62,528 nucleotides of DNA from Candidatus Cloacimonadota bacterium (GCA_002402105.1 NVVD01000003.1:90612-153139), one strand, 5' to 3'; positions 17,885 to 25,990 are shown, numbered from the stretch's first letter. The notes: a model not told the origin generated them from the sequence alone. Numbers and translations: made by a program.

Positions 17885-17901
17885 GATTTTGTCCCAAAAT
17901 C
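17885..17901 (-). repeat. Hairpin one base downstream of the kinase stop codon (copy 1)
   Basis: GATTTTGTCCCAAAATC: a 6-bp perfect stem and 5-base loop, starting one base after the TAG of the kinase gene. The same 17 bases occur at 26710-26726. No T-run follows, so it is not a standard terminator. The position matches the target-site hairpin of diversity-generating retroelements. Confidence 0.6.
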
Positions 17902-17902
17902 A

Positions 17903-18037
17903 CTATCGGACTACGAGCAAACGAAAGCCCAAGCCAATAAGACGAATACCAGGCCCACTGTAATCGCGATAAGCAGAGCGCAAAAAACGAGCATCAGAAG
18001 CCCAGCTACCGCCCCGAATCACACGATCCGAAGCTTT
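17903..18037 (-). repeat. Candidate variable repeat (diversity-generating retroelement target), copy 1
   Basis: The last 45 codons of the kinase-SUMF1 gene. Anchored 5' by AAAGCTTCG (18037-18029) and 3' by 27 bases, including the stop, identical to the other copy (17903-17929). Of the 33 codons between the anchors, 22 code for a different residue from copy 2. In copy 1, 17 of those 22 codons end in T and none ends in A, as expected if AAT codons in a template were mutated at adenines. Confidence 0.6.
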
Positions 18038-19966
18038 TATAGAGTTCACTGGGTCAATCTTGGGAGAGCTACCAGAATAAAAATCACTGTCCCAATAATC
18101 TTGTACCCATTCATCAACATTTCCATGCATATCATATAAACCAAAAGCATTTTTTTTGTAAGATTTTACATCACAAGTCTCATTTAAATCAGTACCAGCT
18201 TTACCATCACCATAAGGATAATTACCATCAAAATTTGCTTGACTCGAGTCTAAACTATTACCAAAACTAAAAACTGTACTTGTATCTGCTCGACAACAAT
18301 ACTCCCACTCGGCCTCAGTTGGTAATCTAAAACAGCCACTTGGCAATTTATTTAAATTACCATTATCTATCACACTAATAACATCTAAGCCCTTAAAACC
18401 AACACGCTCGTTTATCTTTTTTAAAAAATCTCTTATATCATCAAAACTAATCTTTTCTACTGGTTTATTATCACCTTCAAAACGACTTGGCTTTGTTTGC
18501 ATCACATCAAACCATTGTTTTTGTGTTACTTGAGTCGTTTGCATATAAAAATCTTTACTTATTTTTACTTTATGTTGTTGTTCATTACTACACCTTCCCT
18601 CTTCACCATCTGGTGAACCCATCATAAACTCACCAGCTTTTATATACGAAAAACTCATACCCTCAAAAATCTTTTCTTTTTCTATGATGATTTCTTTTTT
18701 AGGCTTTTTTAAAATATAATGTTTACTTACATCACCACCCAATAAACTAAAACTATCATTAATAACATCAAAGCCTTCTTCTTCAATCAAAATTTTGGCA
18801 TCATCTGCTTTTACATCAAAGTTTCTTATAGGCGTATAAACATAATTCGAATTTAATTTGATACATATATCTGATGGCTCACTTGTTAAGTTTAATAAAC
18901 CCCTATTTGCCACTAAATCAAAATGCTTTTCACAATCACTATCTAATACAAAGCTTGTTTCTAAAGTTTTATAACCTTTGTAAAATAAAGTTATTTTTAT
19001 CTCACCACCAAGCCTCTCTAAATCTACTGGAGTACCCATCAAATTTTCATCATCATTAATACGTAATCTAGCTTTTTTTACATTGCTACTTATTTTTAAG
19101 TTAAACCTCTTTTTTTGATTTATTAACTTTTCTTGAGGCCTTTTTTCATTTTTATTTGTTTCTAAAAAAGAACCCTTTAAATCATTGGCACTTAAAAACC
19201 TGTCGTCTGGGCTCTCTTGCATACACTTAAATATAATATCTTCAAATAAATTAAACTTATTTATATATGGGTTTCTAGGTGGGTCAATAAAACCATGACT
19301 TAAATAAAATAAAACTCCACCCAAAGCATAAATATCGGCTAGATAAGTCACATTACTATTTTCTATTTGCTCAGGCGCTGTATATTTATGAATCGCTCTT
19401 TTTAAACCATCATCATATTTTTGAGGGTCTGAGTTAAAACTCCTCGATAACTCAAAATCTATTAAACAAATATCTAAACTATCACCATCAATTAAAATAT
19501 TATCTGGTTTTAAATCTAGGTGCATCACACCTTGTTTATGAATATAAAAAATAACTTCAAGCAGATTTAAAAATATCTTTTTTAAACTCTCTTTAACAAA
19601 GTCTTTTTTGCTTTTATCATTTAACCTCTCACAAAAGGTTTGCAAAGTATCCATCTCAACATACTCCATCACCATATAGTGATAGTCACCTTCTTTAAAA
19701 ACATCATCTACATTTGGTAAAAAATCATGTTTTAACTTTTTTAACTTTCTTGCCTCAGATAAATACAAATTTGACTTTGATTCTGACTTTGCACACTTCA
19801 TTTTTTTGATAGCTACTTTTTCATTTAATTCACCTTGCTTTTTATACAAAGAAACATTAGAGCTATCACCCTCACCCAAATGATTTACAAGCTCGTATAA
19901 ACCTTCTTGTAAAACACAAAGGCCTTTTAGATACTTCTCTGATTTTGGTTTTGCGTCTTCGTGCAT
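17903..19966 (-). CDS. Ser/Thr protein kinase with PEGA-like and C-terminal SUMF1 (FGE/C-type-lectin fold) domains, copy 1
   Basis: Start set at ATG 19966 (MHEDAKPKS), preceded by GGAGAGCTAAAA; an in-frame ATG at 19981 overlaps the upstream gene and has no such site. About 687 residues. Kinase domain (about 20-275): glycine loop GEGDSSNV, VAIKK lysine, catalytic loop HLDLKPDNIL, and IDFELS in place of DFG. PEGA-like beta modules follow at about 285-425. SUMF1 domain (about 430-687): GEFMMGSPDGEEGR, RLPTEAEWEYCCRA, MHGNVDEW, RVIRGGSW and GFRLLVVR. It is the last gene of the FHA-phosphatase-kinase operon. The final 135 bp align without gaps to the kinase at 26737 but are hypervariable inside. 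Substrates unknown. Confidence 0.93.
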   Translation of the reverse strand: MHEDAKPKSEKYLKGLCVLQEGLYELVNHLGEGDSSNVSLYKKQGELNEKVAIKKMKCAKSESKSNLYLSEARKLKKLKHDFLPNVDDVFKEGDYHYMVMEYVEMDTLQTFCERLNDKSKKDFVKESLKKIFLNLLEVIFYIHKQGVMHLDLKPDNILIDGDSLDICLIDFELSRSFNSDPQKYDDGLKRAIHKYTAPEQIENSNVTYLADIYALGGVLFYLSHGFIDPPRNPYINKFNLFEDIIFKCMQESPDDRFLSANDLKGSFLETNKNEKRPQEKLINQKKRFNLKISSNVKKARLRINDDENLMGTPVDLERLGGEIKITLFYKGYKTLETSFVLDSDCEKHFDLVANRGLLNLTSEPSDICIKLNSNYVYTPIRNFDVKADDAKILIEEEGFDVINDSFSLLGGDVSKHYILKKPKKEIIIEKEKIFEGMSFSYIKAGEFMMGSPDGEEGRCSNEQQHKVKISKDFYMQTTQVTQKQWFDVMQTKPSRFEGDNKPVEKISFDDIRDFLKKINERVGFKGLDVISVIDNGNLNKLPSGCFRLPTEAEWEYCCRADTSTVFSFGNSLDSSQANFDGNYPYGDGKAGTDLNETCDVKSYKKNAFGLYDMHGNVDEWVQDYWDSDFYSGSSPKIDPVNSIKASDRVIRGGSWASDARFLRSAYRDYSGPGIRLIGLGFRLLVVR

Positions 19967-19968
19967 TT

Positions 19969-20856
19969 TTAGCTCTCCCATAAATTATATAAACAAGACT
20001 CTAAACTTAAAGCATTTACATAGCTAACTTGGGTATTAACAAGTAAATATTTTTTATCTGCATCTGATTTTGCACCATGACTTGTACATAATCTAAATTG
20101 TTTATCATTAACAATCTTAAAACCTTTACCCTCACTAATATGTGATGAAATCAATAAATGACAGTCTTTTATTTTTGACATAGTATTTAAAAAACCATCT
20201 AAAATAGACTCATATATGTCTTCGTACTCATATTCGTTTTTGTTCATAAAAGTCTCCCACAAGACTTTTGCTGATGGTTTTTGCATTAAACTAGCACCAT
20301 AATTTGGTTTCCATTTTTCAAGCAAATCACCCTCAATCAAATACTCTTTTTGAAAGTCTAAGTTATCATACCAATCTTGAGCTTTGATATTTTCAAATAA
20401 ATCAGAATCTCTTATATTAGACAAATAAATAGATGGCCCTGTATGATTTATTAACAAACCATTATCAGTAATAATAGCAAAAGGCAATCTTGATAAATAA
20501 TTTGAAAATGATACTCTTTGAGGTTTTATTTTGACTTCTAAGTCATGAGTAAAGTTGATATCACCTTTTGTTAGCTCCCAATGCATAATATGAGCTAACT
20601 CGTGATTACCAAGTAAAAAAATAATTGACGGGTCTTTTTTTTGTAAAAATCTTATTTGTATATAAAGCTCATCAGACTTATCTTCATAACCTGGGTAACC
20701 ATGCATTAAGTCACCACAAAACACTAAGTAATCTACCTTATCTTGTTTTTTTAATTGTTGGTACACTTTTATCACTTGATCAAAGTCTTTTTGATGACCC
20801 TGAATATCTGAAACTAACATTAATCTACTATTTTTTAATTTTAATACTCTTGACAT
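19969..20856 (-). CDS. Metallophosphatase (PPP/calcineurin-like) of the kinase operon
   Basis: 295 residues. The metal-binding motifs are LMLVSDIQGHQKDFD (variant of GDxHG), VFCGDLMHGYPGYED (GDxxDR-like) and FLLGNHELAH (GNHE). Two later histidines in LINHTGPS and SSHISEG fit the remaining ligands. The fold covers both protein Ser/Thr phosphatases and other phosphoesterases. Lying between an FHA-like protein and a Ser/Thr kinase makes a protein phosphatase the likeliest role. It starts two bases after the FHA gene and ends just before the kinase start; both junctions share GGAGAGCTAAAAATG. Confidence 0.88.
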   Translation of the reverse strand: MSRVLKLKNSRLMLVSDIQGHQKDFDQVIKVYQQLKKQDKVDYLVFCGDLMHGYPGYEDKSDELYIQIRFLQKKDPSIIFLLGNHELAHIMHWELTKGDINFTHDLEVKIKPQRVSFSNYLSRLPFAIITDNGLLINHTGPSIYLSNIRDSDLFENIKAQDWYDNLDFQKEYLIEGDLLEKWKPNYGASLMQKPSAKVLWETFMNKNEYEYEDIYESILDGFLNTMSKIKDCHLLISSHISEGKGFKIVNDKQFRLCTSHGAKSDADKKYLLVNTQVSYVNALSLESCLYNLWES

Positions 20857-20858
20857 TT

Positions 20859-23069
20859 TTAGCTCTCCATAAAATATTTATGATAATCATTATCTTGGTT
20901 TTTATTTAAAACTTTATACTCAATACCATCTGGTAAAGAGCCTTTATCTATTAAATCAATTATCTCATTATCTTTTTTTATTTTGTATCCATTTTCATAA
21001 AATATGATAAAATTTTCTATTTCAAAGCAATCTGGCATTAAAATATAAGTATGCTTATAATCTTTACATAATCTTTTAATAACTACACTTTTATTTTTTA
21101 ACTGTGACATTTTCATATGGGCTTCATCATTACCCATATCTAAAAAAACTTCGTTAGCTATATCTTGTAACAAACCTGCTTTTCTGATTGAATCATTTGA
21201 GCCATTTTCTATTTTTGAAACATTTACTTTTTGAGTATTTATCTTTGAGTCATTTTTTATAAAGCTATTTTTTGTACCACCTGTAGTTTTAAAATTTGTA
21301 CCCAATGTACTAAAATCACGCCATTCTATTTTATTATCTATTTGTTTTAACTCTGCTTGATAATCTGAAATATTTGTCTCTGCTTGAGAAATATCTATAA
21401 AAAAATCTGAAAAAACTGGGTTGAACTTATAACTATTTAAAAATCTATCTCTAGCTTCTGATTTTTGACCATGAATACCTTTTGAACATACACCAAAAAC
21501 ACATTTTGTATTTGCTAATATAAAATATTTTTGTTTGTTATAATTTAGATAGAGTAGTTTTTGGCTATTGTTTATTTTTTGTGAAGGTATATTTTTTTGA
21601 GTACTTTTATCAATCTCTTTTATTTTATTTGATAAAAAATTTGGCCTTTCTATCCATGATTCAACACCTCCAACAGTATAATTAAAAACTATTTCTTCAT
21701 TTTTATGGGCTAAATTGTTTCCTACATAAATCAATTTAAAACTATGAGTTCCATATTCTAGATTAAATTTAAGAGTTATTTCACCGTCTATTTTTTTTGT
21801 TTTACCTTTTTTATCATAGTCACCATTTTGATTTAAAACTCTAACTACTACATTTTCTAAATTTGTCTCTAGTGTTACTTTACAAATTTTTTGACGGTCA
21901 GGTTCTAAAAGAATCCCAACAGCCCCCCCCTTTTCTGCTACCTTATCTACAAGTTTAACTTTACCTTCTATCTTGAGTTTTTCTTCATTTTCTCTATTTT
22001 CACTTTGTGCATCTAAAACTTCTATTTCATTTTTAGCAGTATTATTAGCTTTATCAATCTCAAATTTATTACTTGTAGCTTTATCCTCTTCACTTTGCTT
22101 ATGCTCTTGTGATGATTGTTCACTTTTTTCTTTAGTATCTAAAATTTTATCATCAGTTTTATGTCGATGGTCTTGTTCCTTTTTTTTGAGATCATGTTGA
22201 TGAGTTTGCTCATTTAATAAGTTATCTATATTTGCATTTGACTCATTTTTAGCTATTTGTATTTGAGAGTTTATTTGCTCAGTCAAAGCTTTTCTTTGCT
22301 CAATATCAAGGTTTATTTTTTGTAGATTTAACAAATTAATTTGCTCTTGATATTTTTTATCTAGCTCTAACGACTTTAAATGTAGTTTTAATTTTTGCTC
22401 GTCTTCAAAAATTTTAAGTAAAACTTTTTTGGTAGCTAGGTCAATTGTTATTTTTTTATCATTCTCTTTGATTTCTTTTTCAATCAAAAAGTCGTTTAAT
22501 GATGATTTTAAATCAAAATCATTTTGTTGGTTTTTTTTGTTTTCAATGAACTTTAAATAAGTTTCTAAGGCTTTTTTTTCAGTTAAATTAATTGATTCAA
22601 AATCAAATTTAATAAAAGTAAAGCCTACTACTTTTAAATTTTCTTTACTTGGCTCTAAGGATATTTTAGATATTATATCTTGCTCTAACTCACTTTTACT
22701 ATAGCTATCTTGACTTGGTAAATCATTTATATTCACCTCAAAAGTAGCCTTTATAATAATTTTTATAGTCTCTGCATTATTATCTTGTAATTGTTTTTCA
22801 ACAGTTATATCAATTGTATTTTCACTCCACCAAAGTAAATTAATTTTATCTTCATTATTATCAATGAATAAGTTTTGTGTTGAGCTACGATAGCCATAAC
22901 TAAACTCTTGGTTTTGATCAAAAGTCCAAACTTTTAAAGCTTGTTTATCACAAAGTTTGATACTTTGCTTATTGTAATCTTTAATACTCATCTCTTGTTT
23001 TTCAAATAATAAACTTTTGTTATTCCAAACAATTTGACCTACTGTTTTTTTTGACATATTAAATATCAT
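20859..23069 (-). CDS. Large coiled-coil protein with C-terminal FHA-like domain
   Basis: 736 residues. Residues 1-180 are mixed alpha/beta and not recognised; a remote SPFH-like similarity is possible. Residues about 200-375 are highly charged heptad-like helix (coiled coil). A beta-sandwich-like stretch lies at about 390-465. Residues about 500-615 look like a degenerate forkhead-associated domain: YFILANTKCVFGVCSKG, ISDYQAELKQIDNKI, then EWRDFSTLGTNF, comparable to the GR, SxxH and DxxSxNGT motifs, with the usual Arg missing. FHA domains bind phosphothreonine, which fits the kinase and phosphatase genes downstream. It has an ATGA overlap with the gene before it. FHA assignment is from pattern only. 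Confidence 0.7.
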   Translation of the reverse strand: MIFNMSKKTVGQIVWNNKSLLFEKQEMSIKDYNKQSIKLCDKQALKVWTFDQNQEFSYGYRSSTQNLFIDNNEDKINLLWWSENTIDITVEKQLQDNNAETIKIIIKATFEVNINDLPSQDSYSKSELEQDIISKISLEPSKENLKVVGFTFIKFDFESINLTEKKALETYLKFIENKKNQQNDFDLKSSLNDFLIEKEIKENDKKITIDLATKKVLLKIFEDEQKLKLHLKSLELDKKYQEQINLLNLQKINLDIEQRKALTEQINSQIQIAKNESNANIDNLLNEQTHQHDLKKKEQDHRHKTDDKILDTKEKSEQSSQEHKQSEEDKATSNKFEIDKANNTAKNEIEVLDAQSENRENEEKLKIEGKVKLVDKVAEKGGAVGILLEPDRQKICKVTLETNLENVVVRVLNQNGDYDKKGKTKKIDGEITLKFNLEYGTHSFKLIYVGNNLAHKNEEIVFNYTVGGVESWIERPNFLSNKIKEIDKSTQKNIPSQKINNSQKLLYLNYNKQKYFILANTKCVFGVCSKGIHGQKSEARDRFLNSYKFNPVFSDFFIDISQAETNISDYQAELKQIDNKIEWRDFSTLGTNFKTTGGTKNSFIKNDSKINTQKVNVSKIENGSNDSIRKAGLLQDIANEVFLDMGNDEAHMKMSQLKNKSVVIKRLCKDYKHTYILMPDCFEIENFIIFYENGYKIKKDNEIIDLIDKGSLPDGIEYKVLNKNQDNDYHKYFMES

Positions 23070-23830
23070 TTAATTCTCCTTTTTACAAAACCACAAGCAA
23101 GTAAAGCCTGCAAAACAATCAAAAATAAAATAAATATAAGTAGATAAACACTCCACTCTACTAATTTAAAAATAAAATATATCATCACAAATAACAACAT
23201 CAATAACAAAATTAAAGCTCTAAACACTTTTATAATTGTAAGATAATCATCAGGTATTTGTAAAATACCATTATTGATGAGTTCTAAAAATATTAAAACC
23301 CAAATAAATAATACAAAAAGCATAACTAATACCCATATTTCAAGTTCTAAATATACGTATTGTCCTAAACTCTTAATTTTTATATTATTTTTTAATAAAA
23401 CCGCTGAAAAACTAAAAGACTTTTGAAATAATTTTTTTATCAAAAAATCATCGTTCAAAATTAAGTTAGATTCTATTTTTAATACAAATTTCTTTTTTTT
23501 AACTGAATCTAACTCGGTGAAACCCTGTATATATTTGGCACTAATAATCTGACTTTTAAACTCAAAAAAAGTAATATTTTTAAATTTATTTGATAAAACT
23601 CTGACAATAAAACTTTCTATGTTAAGAGTATCTTGAACCTTATAGTTTTTATTTTTAAAATGTATGTAAATATCATCTGTGACCATAGACTTAAAATCTA
23701 TTTGATGAAAACTATTTTCAATTGATTTTTCTAATACTTTTTGAAGCAAGTGACTATTAACAGTTTGAAGTACCTGCTCTATAGAAAAAGTACTATTTAT
23801 CAAAAAGAATAATAAAAGTATATATTTCAT
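23066..23830 (-). CDS. Membrane protein heading the kinase operon
   Basis: 254 residues, not recognised. A signal peptide (MKYILLLFFLINSTFS) is followed by an extracytoplasmic domain (about 17-155), then hydrophobic segments at about 163-185, 200-222 and 225-247. It overlaps the FHA-like gene by four bases (ATGA), so it belongs to the operon and could be the membrane sensor or anchor of the module. That role is inference from position. Confidence 0.75.
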   Translation of the reverse strand: MKYILLLFFLINSTFSIEQVLQTVNSHLLQKVLEKSIENSFHQIDFKSMVTDDIYIHFKNKNYKVQDTLNIESFIVRVLSNKFKNITFFEFKSQIISAKYIQGFTELDSVKKKKFVLKIESNLILNDDFLIKKLFQKSFSFSAVLLKNNIKIKSLGQYVYLELEIWVLVMLFVLFIWVLIFLELINNGILQIPDDYLTIIKVFRALILLLMLLFVMIYFIFKLVEWSVYLLIFILFLIVLQALLACGFVKRRIK

Positions 23831-24165
23831 AGTTTAATCTCTTTTCAGTAAGCTTATTTATAATACTTTAAAAAATGTAACTTTCACAAGTTCAGATCAG
23901 CAATTCTAATTATAAAAAAATAAAAGCTAATGGAGATTGGAATTTATTCCAATAAGGAAATATCAATCATAAATAAAGCTTTTCATGGGAATTAATTCCC
24001 ATCTCCGAGTTAAATGAAGAGCTTCTATAGTGGGGCTAAAGACCCACCTCCATTTTAAGTAAATAAATACAAGCTCAGAATAACATACTTTACTCAATTA
24101 CAAAAAAGAGCCATTTTACACAATCATAAAATGACTCTCTTAGCTCCATACTTGTTGTTAAGATT
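23831..24165. other. 335-base gap holding hairpin elements
   Basis: No gene seen. The middle is occupied by the hairpin element at 23929-24054, described separately. The rest is A/T-rich without a clear promoter. Confidence 0.6.
23929..24054. repeat. Multi-hairpin intergenic element B
   Basis: Contains perfect palindromes TTGGAATTTATTCCAA (23937-23952) and ATGGGAATTAATTCCCAT (23985-24002), and a hairpin GTGGGGCTAAAGACCCAC (24030-24047). The left arm AATGGAGAT (23929-23937) can pair with ATCTCC (24001-24006) or with CTCCATT (24048-24054), which gives two nested, mutually exclusive outer stems. Confidence 0.7.
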
Positions 24166-24837
24166 TTATTTTTTTAAAGACTCTATCATTTGTGATTTTA
24201 ATTTATTTATACGCTCTAACTCTTTTAACTTTTGTCTCAAACTATTAGACTTTTTCATCTCTTCTATATCTTTTTTATCAAATAACCATGCTGGTGGGAC
24301 ATCATCTTCTACTGACTCTGTTTGCTCAACTCGTACTTGAATATTTTGTACTTGCATTGCATTTGGGGAAATATCTAAACTATCATTGATATAATCTTGA
24401 GTAATTGGTGTTACTCTCTCTTCCATTTTTTGATGAGATTTATTTTTATCAATTATCTCTTCTAAATCAACTCTTTTATCATAAGAATCATCTTTAATAG
24501 CCATTACAACTTCATAAGCTTGAGTGCCTATTTGTCGCTCACTTATAATAATTGCACCTCTTACTAAACCCTCACTTTGTGAGGTCACCTCTTCACTCAA
24601 TAAAGCTGTATTTTTACGCACCGAATTTGTTTTCATTTTAGCACCAACCACAAACTCCATTAAACGCCTTTGGGCATCTATAATTGCTGACTCTCTAGCC
24701 ATCAACATTTTTTGAGTCGGATGCAAGTTATAATGTTGACCAATGCTACCAACACCACGAGCCTGATAATTTTGAGCACTCAATACATTTAAACTAAAAC
24801 CTAAAACTACAAGTAACTTGATTACTAAATTTTTCAT
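24166..24837 (-). CDS. LPP20-like secreted protein
   Basis: 223 residues. A signal peptide (MKNLVIKLLVVLGFSLNVLS) is followed by ARGVGSIGQHYN and the characteristic block ARESAIIDAQRRLMEFVVGA, then GLVRGAIIISERQIG. This pattern is seen in LPP20-family surface proteins. The signal peptide lacks a lipobox Cys, so it is probably a soluble periplasmic protein. The C-terminal 60 residues are charged and helical. The ribosome-binding site is GGGAGGTAG. It is in the same direction as the kinase operon but 335 bases upstream of it. Confidence 0.72.
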   Translation of the reverse strand: MKNLVIKLLVVLGFSLNVLSAQNYQARGVGSIGQHYNLHPTQKMLMARESAIIDAQRRLMEFVVGAKMKTNSVRKNTALLSEEVTSQSEGLVRGAIIISERQIGTQAYEVVMAIKDDSYDKRVDLEEIIDKNKSHQKMEERVTPITQDYINDSLDISPNAMQVQNIQVRVEQTESVEDDVPPAWLFDKKDIEEMKKSNSLRQKLKELERINKLKSQMIESLKK

Positions 24838-25093
24838 TTTCTACCTCCCAGTAGCGTTTATTATTTTCTAATTACAACTTTTATATTAGTTTAGTGTGGG
24901 TAAATGTGTATTTTATTGGACTAAAGTCCAATCCCCTATTTTTATAATGAAGACTAAAAAAAGTTAAAATTTTAACTGTGATCGGTATAAAAAGTATCAG
25001 GCATCTCTCATCTTTTTTTATTTTTATTTTTAAGATATCTTGGCTTTGCTCGATATAACGATCAAAATGTATTAACTATGGTATAATCAATAC
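24838..25093. other. Divergent gap with hairpin TTGGACTAAAGTCCAA
   Basis: The 16-base palindrome at 24916-24931, followed by TCCCCTA, resembles the third hairpin of the multi-hairpin elements. The remainder leads into the promoter of Rpn copy 2. Confidence 0.5.
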
Positions 25094-25094
25094 A
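25079..25094 (+). promoter_or_regulatory. Extended -10 promoter at the ATG of Rpn copy 2
   Basis: TG-G-TATAAT ends seven bases before ATG 25094, with the spacer CAATAC identical to copy 1 and no Shine-Dalgarno. Leaderless transcription is likely. Confidence 0.55.
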
Positions 25095-25990
25095 TGAGCG
25101 ATACTTTTTATAATTTAACCAATGATGTTTTATTTAAAGCTACTTTTAGTAACCCTAAAAACAATAAAATTTTAATCTGTTTAATTAACGCTTTATTAAA
25201 ATTGCAAGATGATCAAAAAATCATTAAAGTTGAGGTATTAAATCCTTTTAACGACAAAGAGTTTCTTGACGATAAACTCACCATTGTAGATATTAAAGCT
25301 AAAGATAATAAAGGCAGACTTTACAACATTGAGATGCAAGTTCAAGTACCTAAAAACTGGGAAAAAAGAGCATTATATTACGCCTCTAAACTTTACACAT
25401 CGCAATTACAAAAAAGTTACTCTTACCAAAATTTAAATAAAACCATTAGTATTTCAATCTTGAGTGAAACCTGTTTTAAAGACAATAAAGACATACATAA
25501 CATTTACACTTTTCATAATACAAAAAGTTTAAAACCCCTAGATAATTTAATAGAGCTACACTTTATTGAGCTCTCTAAATTTAATAAAGACAAAAAACGA
25601 GTTTTATCTTCACAATTTGAAAAATGGCTATATGCCCTTAAATATGGTGATCACCACCAAAAGGAGTCTGATATGTTACCCCAAGAGCTAATTAACGAAA
25701 AAGAAATTAACGAAGCCTTCTGTGCTATGCGATATGCCAATGCTGACCAACAGACAAGATACATCATCGAAGCTAGACAAAAATTTATACATGATCAAAT
25801 TTCAAGAGAATCTGATGCTAGACAAGAAGGAAGAAAAGAAGGAAAACAAGAAGGAAGACAAGAGGGAAGACAAGAAGAACGAAAAGAAATTGCCCTTCAA
25901 TTAATTCAAAGTTCTAAAATGTCTGATCTTAAAATCTCACAAATAACTTCTTTAAATATTAAAACTATTCAAAACCTTAGACAATCTTAA
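25094..25990 (+). CDS. Rpn-family recombination-promoting nuclease / putative transposase, copy 2
   Basis: 298 residues, a close paralogue of the gene at 16689. The first 60 residues are almost identical, and the nuclease residues in DDKLTIVDIKAKDNKGRLYN and IEMQVQVPKNWEKRA are kept. The Gly/Lys/Gln/Arg run is shorter, which explains most of the length difference. The tail (SDLKISQITSLNIKTIQNL) is a small DNA-binding-like helix pair. It is intact and reads in the same direction as copy 1. Confidence 0.9.
   Translation: MSDTFYNLTNDVLFKATFSNPKNNKILICLINALLKLQDDQKIIKVEVLNPFNDKEFLDDKLTIVDIKAKDNKGRLYNIEMQVQVPKNWEKRALYYASKLYTSQLQKSYSYQNLNKTISISILSETCFKDNKDIHNIYTFHNTKSLKPLDNLIELHFIELSKFNKDKKRVLSSQFEKWLYALKYGDHHQKESDMLPQELINEKEINEAFCAMRYANADQQTRYIIEARQKFIHDQISRESDARQEGRKEGKQEGRQEGRQEERKEIALQLIQSSKMSDLKISQITSLNIKTIQNLRQS

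Larger units (their letters stand above)
17622..17902. repeat. Non-coding cassette, copy 1, between Rpn copy 1 and the kinase stop
   Basis: About 280 bases that match 26449-26736 closely along most of their length. In order: a GC-richer start (CGCCCGCTTCGC), a hairpin element with outer stem CGGAGAT / ATCTCCG (17670-17747), a block TCCCACGCAAAACCCACTCC, a 72-base imperfect inverted repeat (17783-17854), and a hairpin next to the kinase stop (17885-17901). No convincing gene is seen in it. It is the longest repeat in the window. Confidence 0.85.

Noticed and set aside
17750..18139. 129-codon plus-strand frame over the cassette and kinase 3' end
   Set aside because: It overlaps the variable repeat on the opposite strand and has no start signals. 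The equivalent frame in the second copy is broken up, so it is not conserved as protein.
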